Assembly: GCA_034429475.1 (NCBI GenBank) | Contig: DAOUGD010000254.1 | Span: 1 to 47,318, forward strand | Source of the DNA: JAKQHY01 sp034429475 | GTDB lineage: Bacteria; Chloroflexota; Anaerolineae; B4-G1; SLSP01 | Direction of reading: 5' to 3' | Length of the DNA: 47,318 nt | Shown: positions 1 through 9,600 of the stretch, in pieces | Layout of the letters: each line of letters starts with the position of its first letter | Position numbering within the stretch: position 1 is the stretch's first letter | Notes under the pieces: generated by a model | The model's database searches: none | What the model was told of the DNA's origin: nothing | What the model saw: only the letters and a program-made list of their open reading frames with translations | Made by a program: the position numbers and the translations under genes

Positions 1-61
1 CGCCCGCCAACGAAAAAATATCTTCCTAAAATTTGATCCCTTTCAACTCTAGTCAGGATGT

Positions 62-1573
62 GTGCTTGTGATATCTCGTAACCTGCGCTGGTATGATTAC
101 TTGACCATTAACATCTATTATTTGGGATTGACCTCTCTGACACAGACGATGGCGCCGGTGGTGATTCCGCTCCTGGTGCAGCAGTTCGTGGGAGAGGCGC
201 GTCAGGGGCGTTATTTTGGCATCATGCGTTTGGGCGCTTTGATGGCAGCGCTGCTTTCCCAGGCATTGATGGGGATGCTTTCCGACCACTGCATGTCCCG
301 CTGGGGCCGCCGCCGTCCCTTTATCCTTTGGGGAACGCTGGTTTGCTTGTTGATGGTGGGCGGCATTGGGCTGACCGCCAGTCTGGAAGGGATGACGGGA
401 TTCTGGGTGTTGTTCGTGGTTTATGCCGGCCAGCAAATTGCGGCGAATGCGGCGCAAAGCGCGGAGCAAAGCTTGATTCCCGATCTCACGCCGCCGGAAA
501 AACGCGGGATATTCTCCGGCGTCAAAGCCTTCTTTGAAATTCCGCTGCCGGTGCTTCTGGCTTCCTTAACGATTGCGCCATTTATCGCCCGGGGAAATTT
601 GTGGGGCGGCCTTGGTGTGATGAGTAGCATTCTGCTGCTCACGATGTTGGTGACGCTGTTGACGCCGGAGACCCTGTTGCGCACTGCGCCGCCGCCGCTG
701 GATTGGCGCCCTTTCCTGCGCTTGCTGCTGATGACAGGCGCCTTTACGGTCATTATTTTGCTGATGGGAGAGGCGGTGAAATGGGCCGGGCGTCTGTTGC
801 CTGGGGCAGCGTCTGTAGGCGTGCAGTTGGTAGTGATGGGGGGCCTGGGTTTTGTCACTATGGCCGTCGCCATTGTGGCGGGCGTTGCGGGTTGCTTTGC
901 GCTTTCGCTGGGAAAATCCTGGCGGCGTCATGGCACGTCGTTTGTGTGGTGGGTGATCAGCCGTCTCGCGTTCCTCAGCGGGGTGACGAATCTCGGTGGA
1001 TCGGTCCTGTACTTCCTGCAAGCGCGCCTGGGATTTACCCGTGAAACGGCAGCAGAACCGGCGAGCCGGATGATGGTATGGATCGGGCTGTGCTTGTTGC
1101 TCTCGGCGCTGCCGGCCGGCTGGTTGACGAACCGCTTCGGAGCGCGCCGGCTGGTGATGGGCAGCGGCCTGGTGGCGACGGCAGGCACAGTGGTCACGCT
1201 GTTTGCCACAAATTTGACGCTGGTGTACGTGGGCGGGTGTTTGATCGGTCTGGCGACCGGTGTTTTCTACACGGCAAGTTGGGCCTTGGGAACTGATTTA
1301 CTGCCGTCGGGTGAAGCCGGCCGTTACCTGGGGCTTTCCAACCTGGCCGGGGCCGGTGCGGGGGCCGTTGGCGCGTACATTGGCGGTCCGGTGGCCGACT
1401 TCTTCACTCTCCACGTTCCTGATGTACCGGGTCTGGGTTATGTGTTGATTTTTGCAATTTATGGGATGTTATTCGTGCTGTCGGTGGTCACGTTATCCCA
1501 GATAAGAGCGGTTCCAGTTCTGTCGGCAGAGCCAAACGAAAAAACACCCCTCATGCCGCGCCCTCAGACATAA
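62..1573 (+). CDS. MFS sugar transporter, GPH/SLC45-like (12 TM)
   Basis: The 503-residue product is very hydrophobic, with about twelve membrane spans in two bundles of six. The cytoplasmic loop after the second span carries SRWGRRRPF (about residue 80), the MFS loop signature in the form seen in glycoside/cation symporters and SLC45-like sucrose transporters. The predicted role is import of a sugar or glycoside across the cytoplasmic membrane; the substrate is not readable. The start is GTG at 62 because an in-frame TAG lies at 50-52; GTG at 68 is the only close alternative. The ribosome site (AGGA) is weak. It converges on the GH2/GH3 pair, which suggests a shared role in oligosaccharide use, although the genes are not co-transcribed. 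The C-terminal tail after the last span is short and polar. Family assignment is confident; substrate is inference. Confidence 0.9.
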   Translation: MLVISRNLRWYDYLTINIYYLGLTSLTQTMAPVVIPLLVQQFVGEARQGRYFGIMRLGALMAALLSQALMGMLSDHCMSRWGRRRPFILWGTLVCLLMVGGIGLTASLEGMTGFWVLFVVYAGQQIAANAAQSAEQSLIPDLTPPEKRGIFSGVKAFFEIPLPVLLASLTIAPFIARGNLWGGLGVMSSILLLTMLVTLLTPETLLRTAPPPLDWRPFLRLLLMTGAFTVIILLMGEAVKWAGRLLPGAASVGVQLVVMGGLGFVTMAVAIVAGVAGCFALSLGKSWRRHGTSFVWWVISRLAFLSGVTNLGGSVLYFLQARLGFTRETAAEPASRMMVWIGLCLLLSALPAGWLTNRFGARRLVMGSGLVATAGTVVTLFATNLTLVYVGGCLIGLATGVFYTASWALGTDLLPSGEAGRYLGLSNLAGAGAGAVGAYIGGPVADFFTLHVPDVPGLGYVLIFAIYGMLFVLSVVTLSQIRAVPVLSAEPNEKTPLMPRPQT

Positions 1574-1641
1574 ATGCCCAATCAAATGAACTGTCTCCCT
1601 GACCATTGCCGTCTTAGGCCCACTACAGTTCAGTTAAGGGG

Positions 1642-1664
1642 GGCGATTTGACAAATGCGTCGCC
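1642..1664 (+). terminator. weak hairpin after the MFS gene
   Basis: GGCGATTT and the later AATGCGTCGCC can pair imperfectly around GACA, about 70 bases after the transporter stop and between two converging genes. The stem has a bulge and no T-run follows. It may be a decayed member of the GGGGC..GCCCC palindrome family seen elsewhere in the window. Low confidence. Confidence 0.22.
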
Positions 1665-1767
1665 GTAGAGATGATGGACAGCACCCTATGTGTGCGAGGT
1701 GAGGGATAGGTTTTAAGTTGCACCAGATGGTTGCGCCAGTGCGCTTTCCTAAAAGTGATTCACATCC

Positions 1768-4167
1768 TTACACTACATTCAGTCTGATTTCCGTTGAGGC
1801 AAGCCCCTGCGCATTCGCCTTGAGCACGATCTCGCCAGCCTGCCCGGTGCTGCACACCACCGCCATCAGCCGGCCCTGCCAAGCTCTGCGGCTTGGGCCG
1901 ACGTACAGTTCTTCCGACATCGGGTTGGCCGTGCCAACGGCGAGCAATTTCCCCGCCCCTGTCACCTCAAAGGAAATTTCTGGCTCTGCGTACTTCACCA
2001 CGCGGCCATGCTCGTCAACAATTTCTACCGTCACGTAAGACAAATCGCCATAGTCGCTATGAATCTCAGAGCGGTCCGCGGTGAGGCGCAGCGCCGCCGG
2101 CGCGCCGGTCGTTTCCAGGGTCGTCCGACTGACTTCTTTGCCATCCCGGTAGCCGATGGCCTCAATCGTGCCAGGTTGATACGTGACTTCAAACGATGCC
2201 TTGTTTTTCTGCGCATCCCCGGCCGGCTTACGTCCGACAGAGACGCCATTGATGAGCAACTCCACTTCCTCATCAACGGCGTACACGTCCACCCGCGTCG
2301 GCCGGCCTTCCTGCCCGGGGAAGCTCCAACTATCCAGCACCGGCTCCCAGCCCCAGGGGCTGAACGTGATCTGCTTGCCGTAAAGCTGCGGGTCAAGCAC
2401 GCCGATAAACGGCGCGGTGCGCACGCCCCACAGCAGATCGCGGAAGTAAGCCGGCGGGCGCTTGAAGCCACAGATGTCCCGATCCCCGCAGTTCGCCATA
2501 TGCGTCGGCCACGGCTCGATGGCGAAGAAGGGGGTGGGATCGTCCACAGAGACTTTCGCCAGATGCGCCTCGCCCAGGTAATCCACAGCGGTCCAGACAA
2601 AGTCGCCGATGACGTAGGGGAACCGCTCGGTGGTTTTCCACACATCGTAGGCCAGCCACGGGAAGCTCTCGGTGCCGGCCATCACCCGCTCCGGGAACCG
2701 TTTGCCGTCCCACTCGTAGCGTGCGTCCAGGTAATTGTAGCCCACCACGTCCAGCGCGTCACAAAATTCGCGGGTCAGGTTGCCCCAGGTATCTTTCGCG
2801 GGGTCGGTGGGGATGAGCGAGGCTGGGTCAAACATGTTCGACGCATTGGATTCATCAGGCTTGGGCGGCTCGGGCTTGGCGTCGAGATCGGCCAGGATCG
2901 GCTCAAAGATGAAGGGCAACGCGGAGGTGACAGGCCGGGTGGGATCAAGCGCGCGGACGAAATCCGCCTGCCTGCGCGCCCAGGCGTACCCGTCCGAAAT
3001 GCCGGTGCGTTCAGGGACTTCGTTGCCGATAGACCACATGATGATGGATGGATGGTTGCGGTCGCGCCGGACCATCGCCTCGGTGTCGCGCTGCCACCAA
3101 TCCTCAAAGTACAGGTGATAGTCGTTGGCGGTTTTGCCGGTGCGCCAGCAATCGAAGGATTCGTCAATCACCACCATGCCGAGGCGGTCGCAGGCGTCCA
3201 ACAGAGCCGGGGCAGGCGGATTGTGTGCGCTGCGGACCGCATTGAAGCCGGAGGCTTTCAGTAACTCGATCTGGCGCTCCTCGGCCCGGTCAAAGCTGGC
3301 CGCGCCCAGCAGGCCGTGGCCGTGATGCACGCAGCCGCCTTTGAGCTTGACGGGCGCGCCATTCAGCCGGAAGCCGTGCTGCGCGTCAAAGGCAATGGCG
3401 CGGATGCCGAAGGCGGTTTTCTCTGTATCCACCAGCACGTCATCCACCAGCACTTCGCTGAGCAGGGTATACAGGGTGGGATCATCCACCGACCACAGCC
3501 GGGCGTCCTTGACCGGCAGCGCTTGTTGGACGCTGGCGCTGTCTATCGGCGTCTCCAGCGCAGCGACCACCGCGCCGGAAGCATCCAAAATAGTGGAACG
3601 CAGCACCGCGCCCGCGGCCGTCCCTTCCAACTCGGTGGCGACAGCCACGATAGATTCGGCGGGATCAACGGCTGGCGTAGTGATGGACACGCCCCAGGGT
3701 CGAATCCGCACTGCGCCGCCGGTACGCAACCAGACGTGCCGATAGAGGCCCGTGCCGCTGTACCAGCGCGAGTTGGGCTGCGCGCTGTTGTTGACGACCA
3801 CCTGGAGGACGTTTTCCGCGCCAATTTTGAGGTGCGGGGTGAGGTCAACGATGAAGCTGGTGTAACCATAGGGGTGCAGGGCCACCAACTGGCGGTTGAT
3901 GGAGACCTCGGCGTTCATATAGACGCCCTCGAACTCAACCTGCACGCTCAGCCCGCGCCATTCCGCCGGGGCCGTGAACTTCTTCCGATACGTGACCACC
4001 CCACTCCAGGCGTAACCGCCATCTTTGGCGGTAGGGGCGCTCTGATGGCGCGGTTTGGTGATGGCGAGATCGTGCGGCAAATTGACCGGTTCCCATTGGC
4101 CGCGCATCATCGCAAAACCGGTCGCTTCGGTGTATTCCCAACCGAGATCAAAATTCTGTTTTTTCAT
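1768..4167 (-). CDS. glycoside hydrolase family 2 (beta-galactosidase type)
   Basis: The product is 799 residues from ATG 4167 (802 from GTG 4176). It hydrolyses terminal beta-linked sugars, most likely beta-galactosides. Order: sugar-binding jelly roll (about 1-170, with VNLPHDLAI), immunoglobulin-like domain (about 175-270), TIM barrel (about 275-560), then DUF4982-like and GH2 C-terminal Ig-like domains to the end. In ATG numbering the acid/base is Glu383 in WSIGNEV and the nucleophile Glu500 in GTESFPW; RSAHNPP and DESFDCW are also intact. ATG 4167 is preferred because MKKQNFDLGW matches the usual family start, but neither start has a strong ribosome site. The GH3 stop lies 12 bases upstream, so translation is probably coupled. 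No signal peptide is visible, implying cytoplasmic action on imported oligosaccharides. Galactosidase rather than glucuronidase or mannosidase is a family-level guess. Confidence 0.93.
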   Translation of the reverse strand: MKKQNFDLGWEYTEATGFAMMRGQWEPVNLPHDLAITKPRHQSAPTAKDGGYAWSGVVTYRKKFTAPAEWRGLSVQVEFEGVYMNAEVSINRQLVALHPYGYTSFIVDLTPHLKIGAENVLQVVVNNSAQPNSRWYSGTGLYRHVWLRTGGAVRIRPWGVSITTPAVDPAESIVAVATELEGTAAGAVLRSTILDASGAVVAALETPIDSASVQQALPVKDARLWSVDDPTLYTLLSEVLVDDVLVDTEKTAFGIRAIAFDAQHGFRLNGAPVKLKGGCVHHGHGLLGAASFDRAEERQIELLKASGFNAVRSAHNPPAPALLDACDRLGMVVIDESFDCWRTGKTANDYHLYFEDWWQRDTEAMVRRDRNHPSIIMWSIGNEVPERTGISDGYAWARRQADFVRALDPTRPVTSALPFIFEPILADLDAKPEPPKPDESNASNMFDPASLIPTDPAKDTWGNLTREFCDALDVVGYNYLDARYEWDGKRFPERVMAGTESFPWLAYDVWKTTERFPYVIGDFVWTAVDYLGEAHLAKVSVDDPTPFFAIEPWPTHMANCGDRDICGFKRPPAYFRDLLWGVRTAPFIGVLDPQLYGKQITFSPWGWEPVLDSWSFPGQEGRPTRVDVYAVDEEVELLINGVSVGRKPAGDAQKNKASFEVTYQPGTIEAIGYRDGKEVSRTTLETTGAPAALRLTADRSEIHSDYGDLSYVTVEIVDEHGRVVKYAEPEISFEVTGAGKLLAVGTANPMSEELYVGPSRRAWQGRLMAVVCSTGQAGEIVLKANAQGLASTEIRLNVV

Positions 4168-4179
4168 GTTCAGCACCGC

Positions 4180-6009
4180 TTACTTTGCATAACTTAACCC
4201 GAACCCAAACGGGAACAGGGGATCGCCGCTGTCGTAAGGCACGTCCGATTTCTGCGCCTTCACCGCCTCCATCGAGCGGGGCAGTTCAAAGGGTAGCTTG
4301 CCGGTGGGGTTCCAACGGCCAAAGATCACGTCCAGCAGAGCGGCGTCTGCCGCCCCAAAGCTGCCGATCAGCCCGGCGCACGCCTCGGCGATCTCCGGGA
4401 TCACCGCCGGGCGGTCGAGGTGGATCGCCACGAGGGTAGGAACTTTCGTCATCAACGCCAGCAGGCGTTCCTTCTCCGGGCTCTTGAAGTCCAGGTCGTC
4501 ATAGTGGAACCAGGACGAAAAGCCTTCACCAATCGTCTGGTAGGGCGTTGCCAGCCGCAGCAGCGCGAAATCGGCGTCTTCAGGCGCCGTCACCACGTCC
4601 GCATAAGGGGCCAGGGATTCAGGCCGGTAGCCTTCAACGTAGACTTTCGGGCGACCGGACAGGGGCAGTTGCCCTTGTTTGAGCAGCACCAACGACTGGC
4701 GCTGAGCGCGCTGGCCCGCCGCCTTGAAGTCGGCGTTGCCCACGATCTGCGCCGAAATTTCGGGGTCGAGGTAGGGATTGTCGAACAGACCCAGGCGGAA
4801 TTTGTCGCGCAGCAATCGGCGCACGGATTGGTCAATGCGCGCCTCACCGATCTGCCCGCTGCGCACCAGCCCGATGATCACGTCGGGACATTCTTCGCCG
4901 CCAAACTGGTCCACTCCGGCATCCAGAATCTTCTTCGCCCGCTCCGGGACGGAAAGATGTTCCACGCCCCAGGCGCGCGCTTCCATCACCACTTTGCCGT
5001 CAAAAACCAATTCGTTCAACAGGCTCCAATCGGTGCAGACCACGCCCTCAAAGCCATATTTCTCGCGCAGCAGGCCGGTGATCACGGCCTGGTTATACCC
5101 AAAACCGACCTCTTCAATCCCCGGCACGCCGATGGGCTGGCCGTAGTAGGGCATGATCTGCCCGGTGCCCGCACGGAAAGCCGCCTCGAAAGGAATCAGG
5201 TGATACTCGAAGTTGTGGCCGGGGTAAACCTGCTCCTTGCCGTAGGAGAAGTGCGGGTCGTGTCCATCCTTCTGCGGGCCGCCGCCGGGGAAATGCTTGG
5301 TCATACAGATGACCGAGCTTGGGCCGATTTCCTCACCCTGGAAGCCGCGCACGTAAGCCGCGACCATGCGGGCGGAAAGCTGCGCGTCTTCGCCGAAGGT
5401 GCCCTCAATGCGCGGCCAGCGCGGCTCGGTCGCCAGGTCGGCCATCGGGTGCAGTGCAGCGACGATGCCCACCGCGCGATATTCCTGCCGGGCGATGTCG
5501 CCGAATTCTTGTACCAGGGCCGGATCGTCGGTGGCGGCCAGGCCGATTGGCTCAGGCCAGCGCGAGAAGGCGTCGGTCACTTCGGAGGCGCCGACAAGCT
5601 GGTGGTAGCCGTGACGCGGATCGGAGGAGAGTGTGATCGGAATGCCCAGGCGGGTGCGCTCGGCCAGTTTTTGCAGCTTGTTGTACCAGGCCACAGCCAA
5701 ACGCGGTTCGGGCAGAGCGTGAACGTTGTAATGGTTCATCTGCAATTCGAGCACGTTGTGGGTGGTCGAGTACGGGCCAAGCCAGTTTGTGCCGTGGACC
5801 AGCTCGCCATCCATCCCCACCGGGATGACGTTGTGGAACATCAGGCCGACCTTCTCTTCCAGCGTCATCTGGCGGAGCAGGTCTGCCACGCGCGCGTCAA
5901 TCGGCCGGCGCGGGTCTTCGTAGACATCCAGGAGACCGTTCTTATTCAGGTCACGGAAGGTGAGGCCATCTTGAGTCAGGACAGGTGCATCGGGCGGTAA
6001 CTGAGTCAT
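4180..6009 (-). CDS. glycoside hydrolase family 3 (beta-glucosidase/xylosidase type)
   Basis: The 609-residue enzyme releases terminal beta-glucose or beta-xylose. It opens with DLNKNGLLDVYED, a calcium-loop-like motif, followed by MTLEEKVGLM, the usual GH3 entry. The TIM-barrel domain has KHFPGGG (substrate-binding Lys-His) and the nucleophile Asp327 in VVCTDWS. The alpha/beta sandwich domain follows and the protein stops right after FPFGFGLSYAK, so the C-terminal fibronectin-III domain found in many GH3 glucosidases is absent. AAGGAG four bases before the ATG fixes the start. There is no signal peptide. It is the first gene of a two-gene unit with GH2, consistent with complementary exo-acting steps on one imported oligosaccharide. 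Substrate specificity cannot be read; family and catalytic residue are clear. Confidence 0.95.
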   Translation of the reverse strand: MTQLPPDAPVLTQDGLTFRDLNKNGLLDVYEDPRRPIDARVADLLRQMTLEEKVGLMFHNVIPVGMDGELVHGTNWLGPYSTTHNVLELQMNHYNVHALPEPRLAVAWYNKLQKLAERTRLGIPITLSSDPRHGYHQLVGASEVTDAFSRWPEPIGLAATDDPALVQEFGDIARQEYRAVGIVAALHPMADLATEPRWPRIEGTFGEDAQLSARMVAAYVRGFQGEEIGPSSVICMTKHFPGGGPQKDGHDPHFSYGKEQVYPGHNFEYHLIPFEAAFRAGTGQIMPYYGQPIGVPGIEEVGFGYNQAVITGLLREKYGFEGVVCTDWSLLNELVFDGKVVMEARAWGVEHLSVPERAKKILDAGVDQFGGEECPDVIIGLVRSGQIGEARIDQSVRRLLRDKFRLGLFDNPYLDPEISAQIVGNADFKAAGQRAQRQSLVLLKQGQLPLSGRPKVYVEGYRPESLAPYADVVTAPEDADFALLRLATPYQTIGEGFSSWFHYDDLDFKSPEKERLLALMTKVPTLVAIHLDRPAVIPEIAEACAGLIGSFGAADAALLDVIFGRWNPTGKLPFELPRSMEAVKAQKSDVPYDSGDPLFPFGFGLSYAK

Positions 6010-6026
6010 TATACTCCTTTGTAAAT

Positions 6027-6061
6027 AGTCTAATAGTCGTCAGTCTGGTAGTCGCATAGTC
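6027..6061. repeat. phased AGTC array
   Basis: AGTC occurs five times, starting at 6027, 6035, 6042, 6050 and 6058 (spacing 8, 7, 8, 8), immediately upstream of the GH3 ribosome site. It may be a short dispersed intergenic repeat or a binding array; there is no functional evidence. Confidence 0.55.
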
Positions 6062-6067
6062 AAAAAT

Positions 6068-6092
6068 CTCTGCGTCTTTGCGTCTTTGCGTT
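6068..6092. repeat. CTTTGCGT tandem intergenic repeat
   Basis: TGCGTCTTTGCGTCTTTGCG repeats a nine-base unit. A related copy (CTTTGCGCCTTTGCGTG) lies before the 6970-residue gene near 40300. Such arrays are common in intergenic DNA of environmental bacteria including Chloroflexota; function unknown. Confidence 0.6.
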
Positions 6093-6197
6093 AAAAAAAT
6101 TCTTTATCTGGGATACGTCGCGGATTCGATAGCACTCCTTTGCGATATGCGTTAATCCATACTGAATACAGTGAGGTTTTAAAGGCTTGAGTCTTTC

Positions 6198-6226
6198 ATC
6201 ATACTCCGTTTTATTTCCAATGTAAT
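6198..6226 (-). promoter_or_regulatory. candidate promoter of the GH3-GH2 unit
   Basis: On the minus strand ATTACA (6226-6221), a 17-base spacer and TATGAT (6203-6198) match a housekeeping promoter at 4/6 and 5/6 positions. It would give a leader of about 180 bases containing the TTTGCGTC repeat and the AGTC array. Inference from consensus only. Confidence 0.35.
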
Positions 6227-6333
6227 CAGCTTTTTTGCCCTTTTCTTACCGACAAATCTAACACCCTTTTCCACCCCCCGCCGGTTTGGGGCTTTGCGTC
6301 AACCTGGGTTACAGCCCCGATAATGAAAACTTT

Positions 6334-6418
6334 CACCGCAGAGCACGCAGAGGTTTTCTCAACGGATTCAACGAATTTCAACGGATGTTTTTCCGTTTAA
6401 TCCGTTCCATCCGTTGAG
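6334..6418. repeat. intergenic repeats: ACCGCAGAG element plus CTCAACGGAT inverted repeat
   Basis: CACCGCAGAGCACGCAGAGG (6334-6353) resembles the element near 42835. It is followed by a nested inverted repeat: CTCAACGGAT (6358-6367) pairs with ATCCGTTGAG (6409-6418), and AACGGAT with ATCCGTT inside it. The 6010-6670 gap holds only these repeats, a candidate promoter and two hairpins; no gene is visible in it. Confidence 0.6.
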
Positions 6419-6474
6419 ACTATTTTCAAGAGAATTTCTCATTAACTGGCGTTCACCAGCGGTAGGATGAAAAT

Positions 6475-6526
6475 GTGGGGCAGGCTTTCCAGCCTGCCTC
6501 CGGGCAGCCAGGAATGGCCGCCCCAC
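6475..6526. repeat. cruciform-like palindrome GGCAGGCT..AGCCTGCC
   Basis: GGCAGGCT (6479-6486) pairs perfectly with AGCCTGCC (6491-6498) around TTCC. An outer GTGGGG (6475-6480) pairs with CCCCAC (6521-6526). This compact GC-rich palindrome resembles mobile palindromic repeats dispersed in bacterial intergenic DNA. Confidence 0.6.
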
Positions 6527-6604
6527 GTTATTTTCAGAGGGGCAACATTCCTCCCCCTGCACAGAAGCGGGCGGCCTGGTAAACCCACCTATACCCTGCA
6601 AACA

Positions 6605-6638
6605 TAATCACCGCGCCCCCAGGGAGGCGCGGTGATTA
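6605..6638 (-). terminator. hairpin after the 4103-residue gene
   Basis: TAATCACCGCGCC (6605-6617) and GGCGCGGTGATTA (6626-6638) form a perfect 13-bp stem with an 8-base loop, 33 bases beyond the stop codon of the giant gene. In the minus direction it is followed by a short TGTTTG stretch rather than a strong T-run. Confidence 0.65.
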
Positions 6639-6670
6639 GCCCAGTCACAGATAGAACTACACGATGGCTA

Positions 6671-9600
6671 TCAGAAGCCCGGGGAAGTATTCCGCAACAC
6701 CAGGGGTAGATGGATCCGATATACGGCGCTCAGGTGGATGTAAGCAGCCTTCACCTCCGCGTCGCTGCCGCCGGGGCCGGTCACAGTCAGAGTGACGGTA
6801 TAGGGGCCTGCTGCCGCGTACCCGTGCGTGGGATGTTGCACCGTACTCGTCCCACCGTCACCGAAGGTCCAATCCCAGCCGGTGATGTCGCCAGTGGAAG
6901 TGTCGGTGAACACCACCGTCAACGGCGGCTGCCCGGTCAGCGGCGCGGCGGTGAAGTTAGCCACGGGCGCGGGGATGATTTCAGTCACGCTGATGTAGTC
7001 GGTGCGCGTCAGCGTGTCGCTGCCGCCGGGGCCGGTCACAGTGAGGATGACGGGGTACACGCCTGCCGCCACATACTCGTGGGTGGGATGCTGTTGCGTG
7101 CTCGCGCCGCCGTCGCCGAAGTCCCATTGCCAGCCAGTCGCGCCGCCGGACGAGAGATCGGTAAACACGACATTGACTGGAGCCAAGCCATTCGTTGGCA
7201 CGCCGCTGAAGTTCGCTTGCAGCGCGGCAGCGCCACTGGGACAAATCCCGTCACTGAGGGCCGGCCAGGTGTACTGCGTTGCCAGCGCCAGGACGCCGGG
7301 TTCCCACCCTGCGCTGGAGGCCAAGTCACTGTTGACGGAGTTGGCGGACGGCAGCGCCGCCCATACCTTCAGCGCGGCTTCCTCGTTGGCGAAGGCGACC
7401 AGGGACAGGGAGGCGCTGGCGGCATCGGCGACGCCAAGCGCGCTGAAGGGCACGAACAGATCGGTTACGGGAGCGGCAAAGGTGTAAGACAAGCCCGCCG
7501 CACTCACCCACCCGCTGCCGTTCCAGCGGAGCAGCGTCGCCGTGTCGTCGTCCTGTACCCAGATCGCATAGTCGGCGGACATGCCCAGAGTAACGGTGTC
7601 GCTGAGGGTGCTGTAGGGATCGTAGGTCGTCGCGCTGCCGCCGCTCCGCGTATCCAGGTAGACGAACAGATCGCCGTGGACGCTCCAGTTGGCGCCCGTC
7701 CACGCCAGGCGCAGACCCTCGGCGTCCCAGGCCGCGTACAGGGTTTGCGGATCGCTCAGGGAAGCGCCAGCAAGCGCGTGGTCTGCCACGCGAGTATCCA
7801 CTCCGATCTGGTTGCACATCGTCTGCTGCCAGCCCGGATACGTGGGCGGCAACGCGCCGACGTAGACCGGCGTGAGCCGGTAATCCACATACACCGGGCC
7901 AACCGTCACGACTGTCTCGTTGCCGTAGGGATCGCGCGCGGCCACGGCGACGGCCAGCTTTTGCACTTCGCCGGCATCCAGGCGATCACTGCGCGGCGCA
8001 ACCACGTCCACCGTCTGCAAGGCTTGTTCTCCCGCCGCGAGGTATTCCACCCAGCGCACCCGATACGGCGCCAGGCCACTCGCGTCGTTTGCTGCCGTCC
8101 ACGTAACATTGAGGGTCGGCGCGAGCACGTCGTCTATCACGTCCCCCGGGCTGAGAATCTGACGGATGCCCTGGCGGTCGTAGTAGCTCAGCGTGGCGTC
8201 GAAGGCCGTGGGCGGCGTGGCGTCGGCCCACACCACGCGGCTGGTTTCGACGGTGTTCCCGGCCACGTCGGTAACGCGGGCGGTCAGCGTATAGATTTCG
8301 CCGGCCGGCGGCAACGGGCCGCCGGTATACAGGTCCGCACTCCACGGCTGCCAACCCGGCTGGAAAGTGTACAGCACCGGCTGCCAATCGCCGGTGTTAA
8401 GTTTGGCTTCCAGGCGCGTGATGCCGACGCTTTCATTCACCAGCCCCGTGACGTGGACGTAGCCATTCACAAAATTCGTCTGCGTGATGCGCTGCGTCGT
8501 GATGCTGATCTGCGGCGGTGTGGCGTCCACGTAGAACGTCGTGACCAGTCCCGGCTGCCCTCCTAGCGGCGCCGCTGACGTGATAACCTGCGCGGCGGTA
8601 TCGTGGATCGTCGCCAACAGCGTGTAGGCCCCATCGGTGTTGGGGGTGAAGGCCGTCGTCCACGGAGTGGCAGTCGCGCTGCCGCCCCAATTGTGGGTAT
8701 AGATGACCTGCTCGTTGGCCGTCAGCGACAAATCGCTGAGGCCGGCCTGGGCGTAGGCCGCGCCGCCAATCTGAAGCGGCGTGTGGGTGGTGAAGACGCT
8801 GCCGTGGGTGGGCGTCAGGATCACAACCCCCAACGTCCAGGCGAGGCTCTGTGTGGTGCGGGTGACAGTGGTGCAGGCGCCGTAGAGGTCGCACGCCGTC
8901 AACCTGTCGGCGGCATTGGCGTCCTCTATCGAGGTAGCGGGAGATATGTAGCGCCAGAGTTTGGTCTGGGAGAAAATGGCGGTGTACCACGCCGCGTCCT
9001 GGTAATAGGCCTGCGACGTGGGCGCCGGACATTCGTAGCCCTGCGCGCTCAGGTTGTAGTCCTCGCTCCAGCAAGCATAGATGTCACGGTCGCCGGGGAA
9101 GCGCGGTATGAAGTGCGTCAGCACGGCGCGCGGTGCGGATGTGTCTACGTCGCCCTGCCAGGCATTGGAGATGACGCGCGTGTGCCCGAGGCCGTCCGTC
9201 GTGCGCAGGTAGACTTTGTAGGGGCCTTCAAGACCGAGCGGCAGCGTGTGGCTCCAGGCGGAGAAAGTCGCGCCCGGCTGCGCCAGCGTCGCCGGCTGCC
9301 AGGCGATGGCCGCAGGATCTTCGAAGTCCTGGGCGTGCAAGAAGCCGACCTCGACCGCCGCGACGCCGCTCATTCCCGGATCGGCGATGGCACGGAGCTG
9401 ATCGCCGGTCAGCGCGCGGTCATAGACGACCACCTCGTCGAGCAAGCCGTTCCAGCCCTGGCCGAGAGACACCGGGTCGTCAAGGTTGGCGGCCAGCGCC
9501 AACGTGCTGGTGAGTGTCTCCTGCGCCACACCGTTGACGTAGAAAGTCACGGCGGTTTCGTCCTCACCCGTTTTGACCACCGCCGCTACGTGCGTCCATT

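Noticed and set aside
4420..6000. 526-codon plus-strand frame opposite GH3, and similar frames opposite GH2
   Set aside because: The minus-strand frames have intact catalytic motifs and family-length alignment; the plus-strand products match nothing I recognise.
6368..6601. 77-codon minus-strand frame in the intergenic gap
   Set aside because: It runs through the inverted repeat and the palindrome (NGWNGLNGK arises from the repeat), has no ribosome site and shows no protein-like pattern.
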